Both the position numbers and the translations under genes were made by a program. From Liolophura sinensis (taxonomy: Eukaryota; Mollusca; Polyplacophora; Chitonida; Chitonidae): a stretch of DNA of 64,000 bases. Shown one piece after another: positions 14,017-28,720 of this stretch (position 1 is its first letter; each line of letters begins with the position of its first letter). The stretch lies in NCBI RefSeq assembly GCF_032854445.1, contig NC_088306.1, positions 26,261,764-26,325,763 on the forward strand, given 5' to 3'. The notes under the pieces are model-generated. The model searched no databases. It saw only the letters and a list, made by a program, of their open reading frames with translations, and was not told where the DNA came from.

Positions 14017-14362
14017 AAAAAAACGTACATGTATATGACATGGAAGACATGAAATGTAAAAACGTACATGTATATGACATGGAAGACACGAAGTGTAAAA
14101 ACGTACATGTATGACATGGAAGACACGAAGTGTAAAAACGTACATGTATATGACATGGAAGACATGAAGTGTAAAAACGTACATGTATGACATGGAAGAC
14201 ACTAAGTTTAAAAATGTACACATGGAAAACATGAAGTGTAAAATGTACATGCATACGACATGGAAGACACGAAGTGTAAAAATGTACATGCATACGACAT
14301 GGAAGACACGAAGTGTAAAAACGTACATGTATATAACATGTAAGACATGAAGTGTACAAAAA
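14017..14362. repeat. minisatellite, about 9 units of 30-39 bp
   Basis: Units follow TGTAAAAACGTACATGTATA then TGACATGGAAGACACGAAG with small indels. The minus-strand ORFs of 60 to 214 codons across it are artefacts of the repeat. Confidence 0.92.
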
Positions 14363-14466
14363 TATAACATCCGTCATGACAAAAAGACAAACGAATCCTT
14401 GACTACATTTGAGAAGCACAAATACAACTGGAATTTGAAGGAACTGGTTCCATAAAACATTTTTAA

Positions 14467-14470
<4 letters not shown>

Positions 14471-14558
<88 letters not shown>
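14471..14558. repeat. (AT)n microsatellite
   Basis: Uninterrupted AT dinucleotides, about 44 units, just right of the minisatellite. Confidence 0.97.
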
Positions 14559-14562
<4 letters not shown>

Positions 14563-16504
14563 TAGATATTTTTGTTATTAGATATTTTTGATTGGCGTCT
14601 ATGTCTCCTAAATGTATCACGGCAAGCCAATATGCAGGCTCTAGTTGTCAACTTATTTATTATGATCTTTTCTTTAGAATCTACATGGACTTTTCCAAAG
14701 GCCTTCCAAAAATAAAGAGAAAAGTTTGGGTGACTTTTCAGTATTGTAGAAATAAAACACTGCCATCAGATATCACTGGTTAAGAATTTTATATCTGGTA
14801 ATATTATACTTAAATGTCTTATTAGCAACACTCTAATACGCTTTGATTTTACGGTGTTGCCTGCTATGGATTTCGTTTTAATGGTCTTCTCAAAGTCGTT
14901 CAACGACATTGCGAGGGTTTGTTTCTTATTGAATAAATTACATTTAATTTGATTTTTTTTATGAGTTTGACTCGCTCCATTAAGTCTCTTCTGCAGAAAA
15001 TATTTATCACATTACGGGTCAGCATGTTTTTCACCCATGAAGCCCCATGAATATTCTTTTCCCCCCTCCCTGCCGACTTAAGTTAACGGGCGATCGCGGG
15101 ACTCAACGACTTGATTGACGGTGCTATATTTCACGGCGACCTCTGCACTTTGACCTCCAAGAGAAGCAAGGGTCATTAAGTAATTCTCACAGTGCACTTG
15201 TTCACAGCTGGCTTTAATTCTTTCTATCTGATAAGGCAATGTGAAATGGCGTACATAAGGCATAGCGATGGAAATCTGTTGGACAGAAGCGAAGTGAAGT
15301 GCAAAACGATTTCGCGCGCAGGGTATTAAGGCGATACTGGTTTGAAAGAGGAAGATGGCAGAAAAGGAAAACTTCGCAGATAGTGATCTCAACGCTGAGA
15401 CGAAATCTTTTTAGGAAGGACGGATACAAAGTCTAGATGTAGCCTACGGATTTATTGCCTAACTTGTGTTAGATTGCACCTTTTCCGAGATCAACACCAG
15501 GGGTTGGGAGCGAGCTTTCATTTCATGTACACTTCTGAAGGGAAACATTAATTCTCGGTATTCTTATCAAACTTAATGAAAGCAGCCGTGGAGAGGAAAC
15601 TTCGTGACCTTAGCACTCTAGGGTTGATTCCATCTAAAGATAGATATCGCTTTATTTTGACGTATGTGTTCCTCCCGCTCGGATGCCGTAGTTTTCACAT
15701 TTAAGAAGTAGCGGCATACTTGGTGGTTAGCTCTCCCCGGGATGCTCGTATCAAGTGCCCCTTCCACACAGGGGGCTGTTCTACGATAGCTTAAATATTT
15801 TCATATAGTTATTAAAACTGTTTCTTATATATACACCCTCACCCATCGAGTGTTGGGTGGCTTCTCCCTGTCTCTCATTAGAAGCAAAAATTCAATTACG
15901 CTTTCGCCAATTTAGTTTTCATGTAAAACTGATTTTTTTCTTGAATGTTATTCTGCAACCTTAATGGGATGTTATTGAATCTGACGATACTTAAACCAGC
16001 TTAACTTGTAATTTATACAAAAAGTGTGAACTATTTTTTAAAATTATACGTTAAAGGTTTAAGTACCATATTACACTGCGATTGTTCGCTAAGCTTGAAA
16101 AGTTGCATATTGAATAAATTATGAGAAAAACTTTTGATTTGTTTTATTAATATATTTTTAGACTACGTTTACTTATGGCATGTATATTTAAAAGTACATC
16201 ATCTAATCGCGCGTTTATAGGATGTGTGGAAAATTTATGTAGGATGGTAAATATCAAAGATTCTCGATACAAAATACTTATGTGGTATTTCGGCATGAGG
16301 AAAAGTTGAAGTTGAAGCTGAAATTTGTTTGGCTTGAGCGCTTTCGTTGCTTAGTATCACATACATAGATACATGTGGACAATTGACGGGCAGCATAGGC
16401 TATAATATCTCAACAGTCTACTAAAAAAAAAAACAAACAAAAAAAAAGAAAATTAAAGTTGTGAAAACAACTACCATATCAGATAAAGTCTTACCTGACG
16501 TAAT
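14559..16504. other. gene-free; GC-richer patch near 15060..15430
   Basis: No gene recognised. The patch at 15060..15430 is more mixed in composition and carries two overlapping minus-strand ORFs without domains. Confidence 0.45.
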
Positions 16505-16640
16505 TTCATTTATTTATTTGATTTGACTGTTTTTCGTCATACACAAGAATATTTCAATAATTCTACGGCGGTCAGCATTGTGTTGAAAGGAAATCGGACA
16601 GAGCCTAGAGGAAATCCAAGACCACTGACAGGTTGCCCGG
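16505..16640 (-). repeat. SINE family A, diverged fragment
   Basis: Plus-strand order TTTATTTATTTGATTTGACTG, a CACAAGAATATTTC block, CTACGGCGGTCAGCATTGTG and AGAGCCTAGAGG follows the family A 3' half with many substitutions. Older than the copies at 26028 or 40265. Confidence 0.65.
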
Positions 16641-19600
16641 CGTAATTTGAAACTATTATAAACATAAAGAGTTGTTTTGTATAAAACACTTCATGATGAA
16701 CTGGAACGATTTTTAACGTTGCTGCAGAAAACCAAACATTCGTATCACGTCCGGATGGTAAATCGTTGTACATAAAATAAATTCACAAAACCAGTCAATG
16801 CAACTAAAGCTGTAGCCATGCAGTGTACTGAAGGTATTAATTTGCCAACGTAAGGTTACGTTTTGTATGAGCTTATTAATGTTTCATGCAACCAGGGATA
16901 TCTGGGACCTTATTAAAACAAGTACAATATTGTCCGTGGAATACATTCCACACCTGGTTAAAAAACTTTTAACAAATTTTATTATAAGCCCATAGACAAA
17001 TATATGAGTTTTAATCCAACAACCCATGGACCTTTTCCCATTTGTAATGAGAGACTCATTATGCATATGCTTGTTTTACAATATCTCGTATTGATTTTTT
17101 CTTTCGACATTCATTTGTGAATAAATAAAATTGAAATCAGAAAACCGTTTTGTTTCATGAATAAAATGAAACTTATAATAAATATTATGATGTTTCAGTC
17201 CCCCGGGATTCATACAGTGTCCATCATACAAATGTAGGCCTATTTATTTATTTATTTATTCATTATTCACGGATATTATGTCCAACATGCAAATGTAATT
17301 TTTTATTCATTAGATTGTTTTTAACTTGCAAAAAAATTAAATTGATCTTTTTCAGTTACTTTAGAGGCATGTTTAAGTATTATACGAAAAGAAACGTGAA
17401 TTCAGTAAGTATTGGGTCTTGCCGCCAGATTAAGAGTTGTTCAGAAACTTAAATTTTACACGAGTATTTGTGAGATTCGCTCATGCACAATTTTGAGTTT
17501 TGCTTTTTTTTTTTGATTTTTTTGTCCGAATTTGAAATAATATTCATAACACTTATCCTTTAGGTGTAGGTTCAAAATTACACATACCACAAAGGCCATA
17601 TATTACATCTGGTCTGCGCATGGACTATAGTAATGAAACAAATTATAATGGGAAATGATTGTTATACTTTTCTTCTAAGAAACCTGTGCGTGCTAGTCGT
17701 CAGTGGCACTGTTTGATCCCTACAGTGACAACAATTACCCCCAGTTTATTCTGGTTAGTTGAGGAAACAGTGAAAGTCGAATGCCGACGGGAAAACCAAC
17801 ATCGTTATCGCCGACATCAGTCGCCTTCGGAAATATTTTGACACTATCATTCATCCATGTGTCTAAAAGGGTGCAGTACCAGTTGGTGTTCACACCTTTT
17901 TTGTTTAATTTGAGGCCTAATTTCCGCTAAAACAGTTAGAGTGTCTGTTTTAGAGGAGGATAGTGCTCCAGGGACAATAGCCGGAACGCGTGCCCAACCC
18001 CCTAAAGTTGCCCCAAGGGGGCACAATAGCCTAATGGTTGTGCAGAGACACGGGGCTTAGAACTCAGTAGTATGATTTCGAGGCACTGGATAGTTCGAGT
18101 TAATTCGAGCACCCTTTAAATCAACTCGAGTCCCTGTAAAATCACGAAGACTGTTTGGGTGCATTTCACTACACAAACAGGAAGCCATCGAGATGGGAGC
18201 AATCAGTCCAATGCCGACATATTGTCCTAATATCCAAATTAATTCAGCCATGAACTGTTGAAATTGGAACCGACCACGAACGAATCTTTTCCTCGTCAGG
18301 CAGGCAGACGCAGCTACTATTCGAGGGAGAAAATTGTCCCTCTCTTGTGTCAATAATATCGGTGTAAATTGAGCACGGGTCATGACATTTTTGTAAACAT
18401 ACACATTCATATTTCATTTCTAGTCCAAAACTTAGTGTAACAATTTTACCCTTTTAAAACTGCTCGACGCCTTCTGACATTCCATTTGCGGAGCAGACGA
18501 CACTTGCTCCCACGTGCGCAACATATGCGGGTGATATTTTCCAAGGAGCCATTGTTTCGGATTTGACACTACTCGGCCCTGGAAATGGGTTCACAATACC
18601 TAAAAAGTGACCATTTCCGAGAGTTGAATGTGCTATTTGTTCGCTTGCACATTTGGCTACTTCGTACAAGATTCCTAGCTCTCATAATGGCGCAGATTTA
18701 AAGACAAATCTGTCTTTAATAGGATATTCTGAGTCCCTGGCGTACAACTCCTCTCGGAAACTGTTTCGTTTTTATTTCGGATTCCTCACGTTGTTGTTTC
18801 GCCGCCTCTCTCTCTATCGCTCCACCCCCACTATCCACGTGAAAAGCCCACTGACTCGCTCCTAACATATGGCTGGAGGAAGAAACCCCTGGTGTTGATA
18901 AGACCCATGAAAGTTCGTCGATGAAATACACGCTCACATCTTGATTATCCGAGTCAGTTGATGTTTGCTTAACACAGTCGTTAAGTACACTGTCTATCAT
19001 GTACTGGGCTGGATCTCTCGCCCTTATCAACATTAAACACAGCGGAAAGGCCTTTAATAGGTCTACTGACAGACGCAAACAGGTTGTAAATGGGTATAAA
19101 CTGAGACGTTTTCAGACAGCATTTATTAAGACATTCTCTGTCAATCGACGAATACACTGAACTCGACGCCAAACCTCTGATCACATGATTTTATCAGTTT
19201 CGTTTGGAGGCTCGTATCGTTTTAACGAACGTGATAATCGCTGTCTGATTTCATCGAAAAACACGCGGTTGCGATTTATTTATCAAGTGTGTGTATATTT
19301 TCATTCATTGGTGTTTATTTAGAAGTACATAGAAATTTCCGCAGAGAGTTTTCTCATAGAATTGTATCTAATTCCACCAGAGTTTAATTTCGAGTACAAC
19401 CCAAACATTCTGTTCGACATTTCATTAACTTTCCCTTACACACACAATCTTAATTTAACCGCGACTGACTTATATTGTGTTAGTATAACATAATTACTTT
19501 CTTGGATATAGCTACATGTAAGTTGTTATGACATTAAGCACGCACATCTAAAAGAGAGTCTATGTTTCCTGTTTGAAAAGATCCTTGGACAACTACAGTT

Positions 19601-20386
19601 TTTGCTGGTTATGCCAGCGTCTTTAAAGAGACCTTGGTTGGAGTCACAAGGCAATCCCTAGTTCCCCAAAACATACCGCCTTCAACATATGTCTGTATTT
19701 GTACTCGGGTCAAGGTTTTGACATAACCGATGTGAAAACAAACGTCATCTCGTGTGACCACAACCACCCTGGTAAAGTGTGAGACTTGGCTTGTACACAT
19801 AAACAAATCCGTCCGTTCTTCGAAGGGACTAAGTAAACCCACATAACTTGTCCGGGCATTTGGGGAGCAAAAGTCAAGACCAATATATCGAATGTCCAAT
19901 TAAGCCCAGGACGATGAATTTGTGCCAATATGTGGGACCATATACTCTATGAATACTTATAGTTCGGTGGCGTCCTATTCGAGTTAAAAACAAAATCGGC
20001 TAAAGACGACGATTACCATGCCTTGATTGTGATATTTACACACACATGTCTTTCCCACATCATTGTAAACTGCTGATTACTTATGCTTCCGGATGCCGGT
20101 AACTATCTTCCCTTACAATTATTGTAACAGACCTAACTCTTAATTTTATGAATGAAAATGGTCTTTGGGAATTTGACTATTGATTTTGTTTCGACAAGAA
20201 CTGTGATTTGGATGCTCTGCTTGTTATGAAGTTATTCTCAGTTTTGAATAAGAGCTTTACCTTTGATGTACAGACTTTATTCTGATAACGTATTTTCAAA
20301 ATATTCTTGGCAACAAGTCTTATAATAGAGAAATTTAGTTGGTGATATGATATGTTAAGCAGATCTGATTAGCGGCACTAATTTCG
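16641..20386. other. gene-free AT-rich DNA with a GC-richer block at 18000..19080
   Basis: No recognisable gene. The block at 18000..19080 carries three successive minus-strand ORFs (18057..18410, 18454..18669, 18716..19078) in normal amino-acid composition but without a domain I know. A poly-A/AAC tract lies at 16422..16449 just to the left of this stretch. Confidence 0.4.
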
Positions 20387-20590
20387 TTGAGGGAATCAAC
20401 CATTGCAACGTTTTGCGACGAAAACAGGCTAAGACACTCCAAGGAAGGTGTCGGATAGATTTATCTGTTTTGTAAAAATAATTTGTCCTTGAGGGAATCA
20501 ACCATTGCAACGTTTTGCGACGAAAACAGGCTAAGACACCCCAAGGAAGGTGTCGGATAGATTTATCTGTTCTTTTTAAATGATTTGTCC
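20387..20590. repeat. 102-bp tandem duplication (two copies)
   Basis: Copies at 20387..20488 and 20489..20590 are almost identical over the first 80 bp and differ more at the right end. Each contains short inverted repeats: GTTTT/AAAAC, GACAC/GTGTC and GATA/TATC. Confidence 0.92.
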
Positions 20591-22148
20591 TTGAGACATT
20601 TATGTTGCAGATTACGTATAACGTTTAAAACGCGTTCTTGTTTTTGCACTTTCGTTGCACGCTATTATGAATGTTGTCCATACTCGCACATTCTGCCAAA
20701 ATTGACAAATAGAAGAGTAGGCTTATCATCATGAATTTCTTTTTAATGTGCAGAATATGGTAGATAAAATGCTTAAATTTAAAAATCAAGATACAGTCCT
20801 CTTTATGTATATATATAATCCAGCTCCTGACAAAATTGTCTATGTGTACATTTACAGTTGAAAAAAAAAGTAATTTAAAGGCAAATTTCCGTTGTTTTTT
20901 TTAAAACGTCATTATTTCTAATAGAATAATTGTCAGTTTTAGTTTGTCGTTTGTTCCCGTCAAACAGGGTGAAATCAGATCTTCAGGAAGGATTGCCGTG
21001 CTTTGAGTCGAGGTCAGGCTATATCTCTCTGACGAAAAGAGGCATTTCGCTCTCTACATCAGTAAATGTGTATGCTGAGATTCCAGCGGTTAAAACCGAG
21101 TCGAGGAGAGTAGATTCTGTACTGTCTCTGTTTATTCAGCTTATCCAAATTCCCTTCTCAGTCCGCTAGAGAGTACAGAAGGCGGCAAGACTGGCGATTA
21201 GAGATGTAGCTTACCCGGTTATTTAGTACCTGTTCCTGAACAGCAAGTATCCGGGAGAAAATACATCTAGCAATACGACTAGACACAGTACACTACCACA
21301 TGTCAAACGCCCAATCTTCTCTCTTGTTCGCTTAGCGGGAAAGTCGTATCATGTTTTCATAATATGGCCAACAGAAAATAAACATGGTTTCTACAAACGA
21401 GTTGCGGAGTGAATCTCTGAATGGAAGCCCGCAAATCTAAAAGGCGTTCAAGTTGGTGTAGATTTCATCAAGAAATAGCAAGCGAGTATATAAAGATGTT
21501 CCCTTGATGGGCCAGCGTGTCGGGGGTTAAATGGATATGTCTAGAGAGAGCCTAAATAGAGATGAGGAGAGGGGAAACAGCTGCTTGTGCTAAAGTTGGG
21601 ATGACATCCGCAGGCGATTCAAAGACTCGATGTTCTCTTGTTGTAAAGAGATGTAAGGCCGAAAACCCCATCGCACATTAAAACAGACAAGATGTCAGTC
21701 TATGTCGCGTACGGTGGTCAAAATTAAGTTAATGCAAGCTTGTGTGGGAACCACAGTTTGACGAAAACGATTTTGGCCTAAATGATCATCCATCTTTCTC
21801 CACCTCCCCCAGTCACTCTGTATGTGTAGCTCCCATCACTTCCCCACCCTGACAGCTCATAAATCACGCTACGCATCAGCTCTGTCGGTAACGCACGGCG
21901 TTTACCCATGGCATCGAGATGCATGTGCATGGGGACAGTTTGAAGCACCCCGATCTTCTAACGCATTCGCTCTGTGAACATTCATGGCAAAGTTGTGGCT
22001 GTTGTACATTATCGTAATCGTGAAAACGTAGTATTCACTTTCAATTTTGAAACTAGTATTCGATTACCTAGATTACCGATATTTTACGGTTGACGAATTG
22101 CAATCAACCGTTTGGTGTAATGCAAAATAAGATATAACCATCAATTTC
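20591..22148. promoter_or_regulatory. gene-free; candidate regulatory block at 21490..21990
   Basis: The left part is AT-rich. The 21490..21990 block is mixed in composition and motif-dense: TGTGGGAA (CSL-like) overlapping AACCACA (Runx-like) at 21743..21755, TAAGTTAATG near 21725, and CATAAATCACGC near 21859. No coding evidence. Inferred from motifs only. Confidence 0.3.
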
Positions 22149-22329
22149 GCTCACGCTGGTTTCCTGTCCAGCCGTACATCGACAAGCAGCAACCTGCGGA
22201 TGGTCGTGGGTTTCCCCCGGGTTCTGCCCGGTTTCCTCTCACAATAATTCTGGCCGCCGTCGTGTAAGTGAAATATTCTTGAGTACGACGTAAAACACCA
22301 ATTAAACAGAAAGAAAATAAATAAAATAA
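22149..22329 (+). repeat. SINE family A, 5'-truncated copy
   Basis: Begins within the middle of the element (GCTCACGCTGGTTTCCTG) and continues through CAACCTGCGGATGGTCGTGG, CTGGCCGCCGTCGTGTAAG and AAAACACCAATTAAA into an A-rich tail. The tRNA-like head is missing. Confidence 0.82.
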
Positions 22330-26027
<3,698 letters not shown>

Positions 26028-26275
26028 CCTCCGTGGCCCACGTGGTCAGCGTGCCAGAGGCGCGCAATGATCCATGGGCCGATCATCAATGCGGTAGGTG
26101 TGAGTTCAAGTTCAGCTCATGCGGGCTCCCTCTTTGGTCGTCCTCGGAAGGTCTTCCAGCAACCTGCGGATGGTCGGGATTTCCGGCGGGCTCTGCCCGG
26201 TTTTCTCCCATCATAATGCTGGCCGCGTCGTATAAGTAAAATAATCCTGAGTGCGGCGTAAAACACCAATCAAAT
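26028..26275 (+). repeat. SINE family A, near full-length with tRNA-like head
   Basis: The head (CCTCCGTGGCCCACGTGGTC, then AGCGTGCC) resembles a pol III A box, and GTGAGTTCAAGTTC near 26100 resembles a B box. The unique body follows (CAACCTGCGGATGGTCG, CATAATGCTGGCCGC) and then the AAAACACCAATCAAA end. This marks family A as a tRNA-derived SINE. From memory the consensus resembles a repeat widespread in molluscs; no library was searched. Confidence 0.83.
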
Positions 26276-26941
26276 ATATGACAAAATTCCAGGTATAACT
26301 GAAACTGACATAAGCCAGTGGGTAAGGGATTTCCCTGCACGCGAATCCTGACAGTAAAGCACTACACTATAAGTTATTGGAAGCTAAACAGGTCCCTGTG
26401 AAAGCTTCTTGATTATAACATTAACATCCAGTAAAAATATGTCCTTTAAACGCAGGTGTTTATAAATCTTCCGTCATAACAGGCCACCTGCCTTAACCGG
26501 CCACGTCATACAGTTTCTGTGGTATTCTGTTCAGAACCGTCTGTATATTCTTGAGTTATATCTGTGTATTTACAAAAGATGTATCCATCCCACGTGACGT
26601 TCAGGAAATCCAGTAGGATCAACACCAGAGTTGCAAAGCTCAGTATATTTCAGAATGGCGCATCATACACTCCTCTGCCTTGTCGTTCTTGCCACCTTTT
26701 GTATATTTAATCTGCAAAAAAAGATAAAAATACTGGACTACCCAGTCACATATATATAGTTACCAAAGCATAATCCACACTGCATGCTTGGCAAAAGTAT
26801 GAAGTCCAGATTTTATGTCAACGATTATGATGCATTGTACAGAGGGTTCAGAATCGATATTTATGTTTAGTTGCGCAGGAGTGGCTTTATTATATTTGGA
26901 CTGCCTGTTCGATATGTACTATATTAGAGTCAATATTATTT

Positions 26942-27179
26942 ACTGAATCCGATATAGCCGTAATTATAAACGAATCCATGTTGAGTGGTGAATTTTTATT
27001 GAATCCATGTTGAATAATGGTCGATTATTGAATTCGATACAGACTTTACAAGAAACGAATCCTTATTCGGTGATAGCTGTGTATTCAATCCGAACCAGAA
27101 ATCCATGTTAAAAGAATAATGAATCCGAATGAATCCGAATGTGTGTTCAATCCCACACAGACATGTTAATGTAGGGTGC
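26942..27179. repeat. decayed GAATCC tandem array, left part
   Basis: Irregular units of about 27-35 bp, each opening with GAATCC or AATCC (GAATCCATGTTGA, GAATCCTTATTCGG, GAATCCGAAT). It continues at 27540 on the other side of the SINE. Confidence 0.65.
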
Positions 27180-27530
27180 GTGAGTGAGTGAGTGCTCGGG
27201 GTTTAACAATTTTTCAGTCATATGACGACGAAGGAGTCCTTAAAGTGTATGTATTGTAGCTCCTTCTTGCAGGACGGATTTCCACAGCTCTTTTATCTAG
27301 TCCTGCTTCACTGACACGACTCACCGGAGGCAAGAACAGTCCCACTGTAGAGCCATTATACTGATACGGGTCAACCAGTCGTTGCGCTATCCCCTTAATG
27401 CGGAACGCCAAGCGAAAATGTTATAATTTCCTCTTTTGTTTTTTGTTTTAAGGTGTGGCTCAACCTCGGATTAACCCTGGATTTGCCGCCCCCAAAGCGG
27501 ACGCTCTACCAACTGTGCTATCCCGGCCGG
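27180..27530 (-). repeat. SINE family B, near full-length, tRNA-derived
   Basis: On the minus strand the element starts CCGGCCGGGATAGCACAG followed by TTGGTAGAGCGTCCGC, a good A box in tRNA context. A B-box-like GGGTTAATCC follows. The body contains GGCGTTCCGCATTAAGG, the complement of CGGGTCAACCAGTCGTTG, and GACGACGA next to CATATGACTG. It ends with (CTCA)n. It sits inside a decayed tandem array (see 26942 and 27540). From memory this too resembles a widespread molluscan SINE. Confidence 0.8.
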
Positions 27531-27635
27531 TTGTCAAATATAAGAAATCCATATTAAGTGAAGATCGAATCCAAATTCGGTGATGACTGTGATCGGACAT
27601 ATTAACAAGGGAATCCATAATAAGTGATATTAGTA
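27531..27635. repeat. decayed GAATCC tandem array, right part
   Basis: AATCCATATTAAGTGA, GAATCCAAATTCGGTGATG and GAATCCATAATAAGTGA match the left part (for example GAATCCTTATTCGGTGATAG), so the SINE at 27180 split one array. Confidence 0.65.
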
Positions 27636-27962
27636 TTAATGAACTAACCGAGAAACAAGCCCACCCATAAATGAGGTATTACACTAAAAGAATACTAAGT
27701 TAATTTTAACAGAAAGCCTGTTGTCTGAGTGATGTTAGAATGTAGGCCTATTCTGTTATTATAACATAATAGTGCGACATATAATCGTGTTAGTCTAATA
27801 GAGTCTTTACGATGAATGAATAGAATATCTGTGTTATATTTAACAGAACAATCTGCTGTAATTACAGGATACATTCTACCATCAACCAAACAACAGTTAA
27901 ATTTAACAGATTATTTGTTTTGAGAGTATAATTTAGCAGGAACTGTAATATTATTTACAAAG

Positions 27963-27964
<2 letters not shown>

Positions 27965-28012
<48 letters not shown>
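27965..28012. repeat. (AT)n microsatellite
   Basis: About 24 AT units. Confidence 0.95.
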
Positions 28013-28014
<2 letters not shown>

Positions 28015-28139
28015 GGTTTACACGTATATGGAAGTTATCTACTTCGGCATTCACGGCAATATGGGACAATAAAACTTGATGGACATGTATTCCGCGTGGT
28101 AAAGCATATGCACATGGATATGAGAGTGAGTAGCTAATC

Positions 28140-28720
28140 ACTCACGGGTGACAGCCAAACCGCAATGACATGTCCGTGTAATTGGTCACTAGGGCATGGA
28201 CATCGGAATTAGAGGTTATGTGTTTATCCAGGACGGACTCGCTCGTCAAAGGGGTGGCACTGCTTAATTATTTAACCGACCAGTGTCGATAAAAGAAAAA
28301 GCTGTGCAGTGGAAACTCAAGGTATAGAGGGAATAAAAAACAGATGGCAAATTGGCATTTGATGAAGCCGTGTATTGGACCAGCTTTGCAAACAAACACG
28401 TGTTTCTTGTTGAATTGACGGCGTATTAGCTACCAGGAGCAAAACAACGGCCTTGTAAAATCGACAGTTCATCAAGAGATGGCGGGATGAAGAGTAATCC
28501 GGACGGTGTTGCCAAGAAAATCGCCATTGTTGCCAAAGTAAACGCACCGCACTCAGATGAAAGTGCACAGTGCCTCTCGCAGTGTGTGGCCAACACGATC
28601 TTTAATTTCTGAGCGCCATTTTTCCTTCGACGCGCATGTGCTCTTCAACCGAACACGTGGCCGCACAAACCAACCTTACACATGGGAGTGTTTGGCATGG
28701 TGGCCATTCTCATATTGCCA
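28140..28720. promoter_or_regulatory. candidate regulatory block
   Basis: Mixed-composition block between AT-rich flanks. Visible: TTAATTATTTAACC near 28264, ACAGATGGCAAATTGGCA near 28340, AAACACGTG near 28395, AGAGTAATCCGG near 28491 and GAACACGTGGCCGC near 28651. ORFs on both strands overlap and look incidental. Inferred only. Confidence 0.33.

Noticed and set aside
13976-14620. 214-codon minus-strand ORF
   Set aside because: It is made of the 30-39 bp minisatellite read through into the (AT)n tract, with Tyr-Ile runs; no real protein.
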